Assembly (NCBI GenBank): GCA_037969175.1
Contig: JBBKWX010000102.1
Span: 1-7,551, forward strand
Origin: JBBKWX01 sp037969175
GTDB lineage: Bacteria; Bacteroidota; Bacteroidia; AKYH767-A; JBBKVM01
Reading direction: 5' to 3'
Length of the DNA: 7,551 nucleotides
A model generated the notes under the pieces. It was not told where the DNA came from. It searched no databases and was given only the letters and a program-made list of their open reading frames with translations. The translations under genes and the position numbers were made by a program. Shown piece by piece: positions 5,490 to 7,551 of the stretch (positions within the stretch are counted from its first letter, which is position 1; every line of letters begins with the position of its first letter).

Positions 5490-7286
5490 TTAGGATTCTC
5501 TTCCATACAATTCTTCCAACTCTAATTTCTTTATTCTTGATAGAATGCCCCCTTTGGCTCTGCCAAAATGAGCCATTAAATTTTCGACACTTACACCTTC
5601 ACAAAACATAACCGTAAGCTCATCATCCAGGTCTCCTGTCCAGGGCATAAATGCTGCCTTGTGACGGGTTCTTATTTCGGCAACGGAATATGCTTTTTCC
5701 TTTTCAATATTTGGTTTTCCGGCGGATGGTTTCGGAATGATACTTCTGGCTTTGGGGTTATCCGTGTCGACTTGTTCTCTTATAACTTCTATATTTTTAG
5801 AAACCGGGAAATCTTTAGGCAAGAGCTCTTCAGGAATAATTAATCTATTTTTGGTTCGCGTTATAGCTACATACAACAAGTTTATTTCTTCATTTAATTT
5901 AGCATAATCTAAATCTTCAGGTTTTTTTGTTTCAATTAGTTTAGATAGTCTTTCATCGGATATAAAATCACTTGCCAGTTGAATTGAATCATACTCCATT
6001 CCTTTGCATTTGTGGACAGTAGAAAATATGATCTTTGCATTTTGTTTTTCATCGTTCTCAACTTGCCACGACTTCAATGTGTTGATAAGCTTTGGTATCT
6101 GGTTTCCATACTCCTTAACTATCTGAACCATCATGCTTAACTGTATATCTTCTGTCTTTTCGATATAATCCTCTAACTCATCCAAGTCAGGCATCGATCT
6201 AATAACCGTATCCTTGATTCGGCTCTTCTCATTGTTGTATAAAGCAAGGACATCATACAGCGAAGCGCCGTCATCAGCATAGGTATATGAGTTTATATTT
6301 CCTTCGAAGTAAATAGGCTTAGGATTTTTTCTATCTGAAATATATTTGATGGCTTTTACTAAAAGACCAAGATTGGTTCTTGCTATTATTGCTTTTGTCT
6401 CGAGTTTAGAATTACTTCCTTTCCCGATAATCTTCACATCGCTCGCGAGATTCAATTTTGATTTTAGCTGTATTGTTTTGTTGGCAAGATTTGCAATATC
6501 CTCAGAAAAACGAAAACTGGTTGATAAATTAAATGTTTTGAAGTCGGCTTTTTCAAGTGAATTTACTGCATGCCTCCATGTGTAGATCTGCTGATGGGTG
6601 TCTCCAACAATTACTTTTGTGGCTTCCTGATTTAAGAATATATCAAGCATTACCGCTGATGAGTCCTGACCCTCGTCAAACAAAATGTAATCAAAATTTA
6701 GTTTTGGATTTGATAATTGAAATTTCTTTAAATAGAAGTCATGAATAATTTCAATTTCGCCTTTGTCCATTCTACTCAAAAATAATTGAGTTTGTCTGGC
6801 AATATATTTATAATTGTTACTCACGAAAGTCTTAGCATTTTTGCTGCTAACTATTTTCCGGTAATCTAATTCTGAAACATACCTTTTATCGCTATTTAAA
6901 AAATAACTGACAAATTTATTTATATGATTGGCTATCATATATTCTGTGTGTTTTTCTCCAACACCCTGCAGATTTAAAATGTCTGCTACTTCGCTGATCC
7001 TGTAGCTTTGATTCCTGACAGAATAATTGTACTTACGCACTATGTATTGGTAGGCTAGAGAATGAGCGGTTTCAACTTTAACATTCGTTAATCCCTTTAG
7101 TCTGAATTTCTCTATCGCCTCCAGTTTTACCGATTTATTAAAAGCTATATACAAAATCTTACTGTTAGCAGGTCTTGTATTGGCGTATTCAATAACTGTT
7201 GTGGTCTTCCCCGATCCGGCTACAGCATTGATCTTAATGTTTCCTTGAGATTCTATTATTTTTTGTTGTTCTGCTGTCAGGTTCAT
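5490..7286 (-). CDS. UvrD/FBH1-like superfamily 1 DNA helicase with C-terminal HTH/Myb-like domain
   Basis: An ATP-driven DNA helicase, probably 3'-5', of the UvrD/PcrA superfamily. All core motifs are present in the 598 residues: Q motif LTAEQQKII (3-11), Walker A AVAGSGKTT (21-29), Ia YIAFNK (47-51 region), TAHSLA (73-78), Walker B DEGQD (204-208), III VGDTHQQIYTWRHA (227-240), IV LSTSFRF (254-260), V STVHKCKGMEYD (422-433) and VI EEINLLYVAITRTKNRL (466-482). The FNK/AHSLAYQYI and HQQIYTW features resemble eukaryotic FBH1 more than UvrD, Rep or RecB; there is no F-box or nuclease domain. After a linker (about 500-530), residues 531-590 form a small separate domain. There, PWTGDLDDEL, then FCEGVSVENLMAHFGRAKGGILSRIKKL look like a Myb/HTH-like DNA-binding unit. 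The ATG at 7284-7286 is the first after an in-frame stop and leads straight into the Q motif; no Shine-Dalgarno is visible. Hand-counted lines are about 20-37% G+C against about 45-57% in sampled lines of neighbours, a sign of possible transfer. Role could be recombination control, repair or defence; the context does not decide. Confidence 0.92.
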   Translation of the reverse strand: MNLTAEQQKIIESQGNIKINAVAGSGKTTTVIEYANTRPANSKILYIAFNKSVKLEAIEKFRLKGLTNVKVETAHSLAYQYIVRKYNYSVRNQSYRISEVADILNLQGVGEKHTEYMIANHINKFVSYFLNSDKRYVSELDYRKIVSSKNAKTFVSNNYKYIARQTQLFLSRMDKGEIEIIHDFYLKKFQLSNPKLNFDYILFDEGQDSSAVMLDIFLNQEATKVIVGDTHQQIYTWRHAVNSLEKADFKTFNLSTSFRFSEDIANLANKTIQLKSKLNLASDVKIIGKGSNSKLETKAIIARTNLGLLVKAIKYISDRKNPKPIYFEGNINSYTYADDGASLYDVLALYNNEKSRIKDTVIRSMPDLDELEDYIEKTEDIQLSMMVQIVKEYGNQIPKLINTLKSWQVENDEKQNAKIIFSTVHKCKGMEYDSIQLASDFISDERLSKLIETKKPEDLDYAKLNEEINLLYVAITRTKNRLIIPEELLPKDFPVSKNIEVIREQVDTDNPKARSIIPKPSAGKPNIEKEKAYSVAEIRTRHKAAFMPWTGDLDDELTVMFCEGVSVENLMAHFGRAKGGILSRIKKLELEELYGRES

Positions 7287-7551
7287 AAAGTGTTGAGTGA
7301 TTGTAAATTCATTCGTATAATAAAACCGGTTAAACAGGATTGATTCCGGTAAAATATTAGGGGTTGTAAGATATATTGAAATTTTGGAGAATTCCTTTTC
7401 TTTTATGCTGTTTTATTAAAGTAGAAAAACTGCATAGCTTCGGTGTTTTATTTGTGCTTTAAGAAACCTTCTTTTTTCCCACAGATCTCACAGAATAGTA
7501 TTTCTAAATTAATCTTGATTATTCGAATTTGTCTGTGCAGAAGAAATTCTA
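7287..7551. other. Non-coding region upstream of the helicase gene
   Basis: This AT-rich stretch of 265 bp to the window edge has no credible ORF on either strand. It should contain the helicase promoter, but no good TAnnTTTG with a spaced TTTG was recognised on the minus strand. The right end carries CACAGA repeats, listed separately. Confidence 0.5.
7478..7540. repeat. CACAGA direct and inverted repeats
   Basis: CACAGA occurs at 7480-7485 and 7489-7494 (CCCACAGATCTCACAGA), and its inverse TCTGTG at 7532-7537. They could form an imperfect hairpin with a long AT-rich loop. The style matches degenerate intergenic repeats seen in many Bacteroidota genomes, and it is similar in kind to the GCAGAGATG repeats at 2287-2574. 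Confidence 0.45.

Overview
The window most likely comes from a member of the Bacteroidota, probably a free-living or environmental lineage. This rests on protein flavour: an adenosylcobalamin-type ribonucleotide reductase, two lipoprotein signals with short S-rich lipoboxes, and an OmpA-type coiled-coil lipoprotein. It also rests on weak or absent Shine-Dalgarno sequences and on intergenic DNA full of degenerate short repeats. No rRNA, tRNA, CRISPR array, insertion sequence or riboswitch was seen. The assignment to phylum is inference; no finer rank is claimed.

Layout. Positions 1-1430 (minus) hold the first 476 codons of a class II (B12-dependent) ribonucleotide reductase that runs off the left edge. 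A 313-bp AT-rich gap separates it from a divergent lipoprotein-type methionine-R-sulfoxide reductase, MsrB (1744-2271, plus). A 312-bp gap of degenerate GCAGAGATGCAGA-like repeats follows. Next comes an exodeoxyribonuclease III / AP endonuclease of the ExoA type (2584-3357, plus). It ends tail-to-tail on a conserved-looking protein of unknown function (3354-4106, minus), and the two genes share a palindromic TTAA at their stops. Divergent from that gene is an OmpA/Pal-like outer-membrane lipoprotein (4218-5228, plus; start moved downstream from the longest frame). A 261-bp repeat-rich gap with a strong GC hairpin separates it from a convergent UvrD/FBH1-like superfamily 1 helicase with a small C-terminal HTH/Myb-like domain (5490-7286, minus). 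The last 265 bp are non-coding and carry CACAGA repeats.

How the genes relate. This is mostly housekeeping content: dNTP synthesis, repair of oxidised methionine, repair of abasic or oxidised DNA, and anchoring of the envelope to peptidoglycan. MsrB and the AP endonuclease both deal with oxidative damage, but they lie 312 bp apart, so co-transcription is not evident. The helicase gene is clearly more AT-rich than its neighbours in hand-counted samples and is bordered on both sides by repeat-rich spacers, so it may be a later arrival. I do not see a convincing new multi-gene system. The items most worth following up are the helicase with its C-terminal domain, the unknown 250-residue protein, the MsrB without its usual resolving cysteine, and the intergenic repeats.
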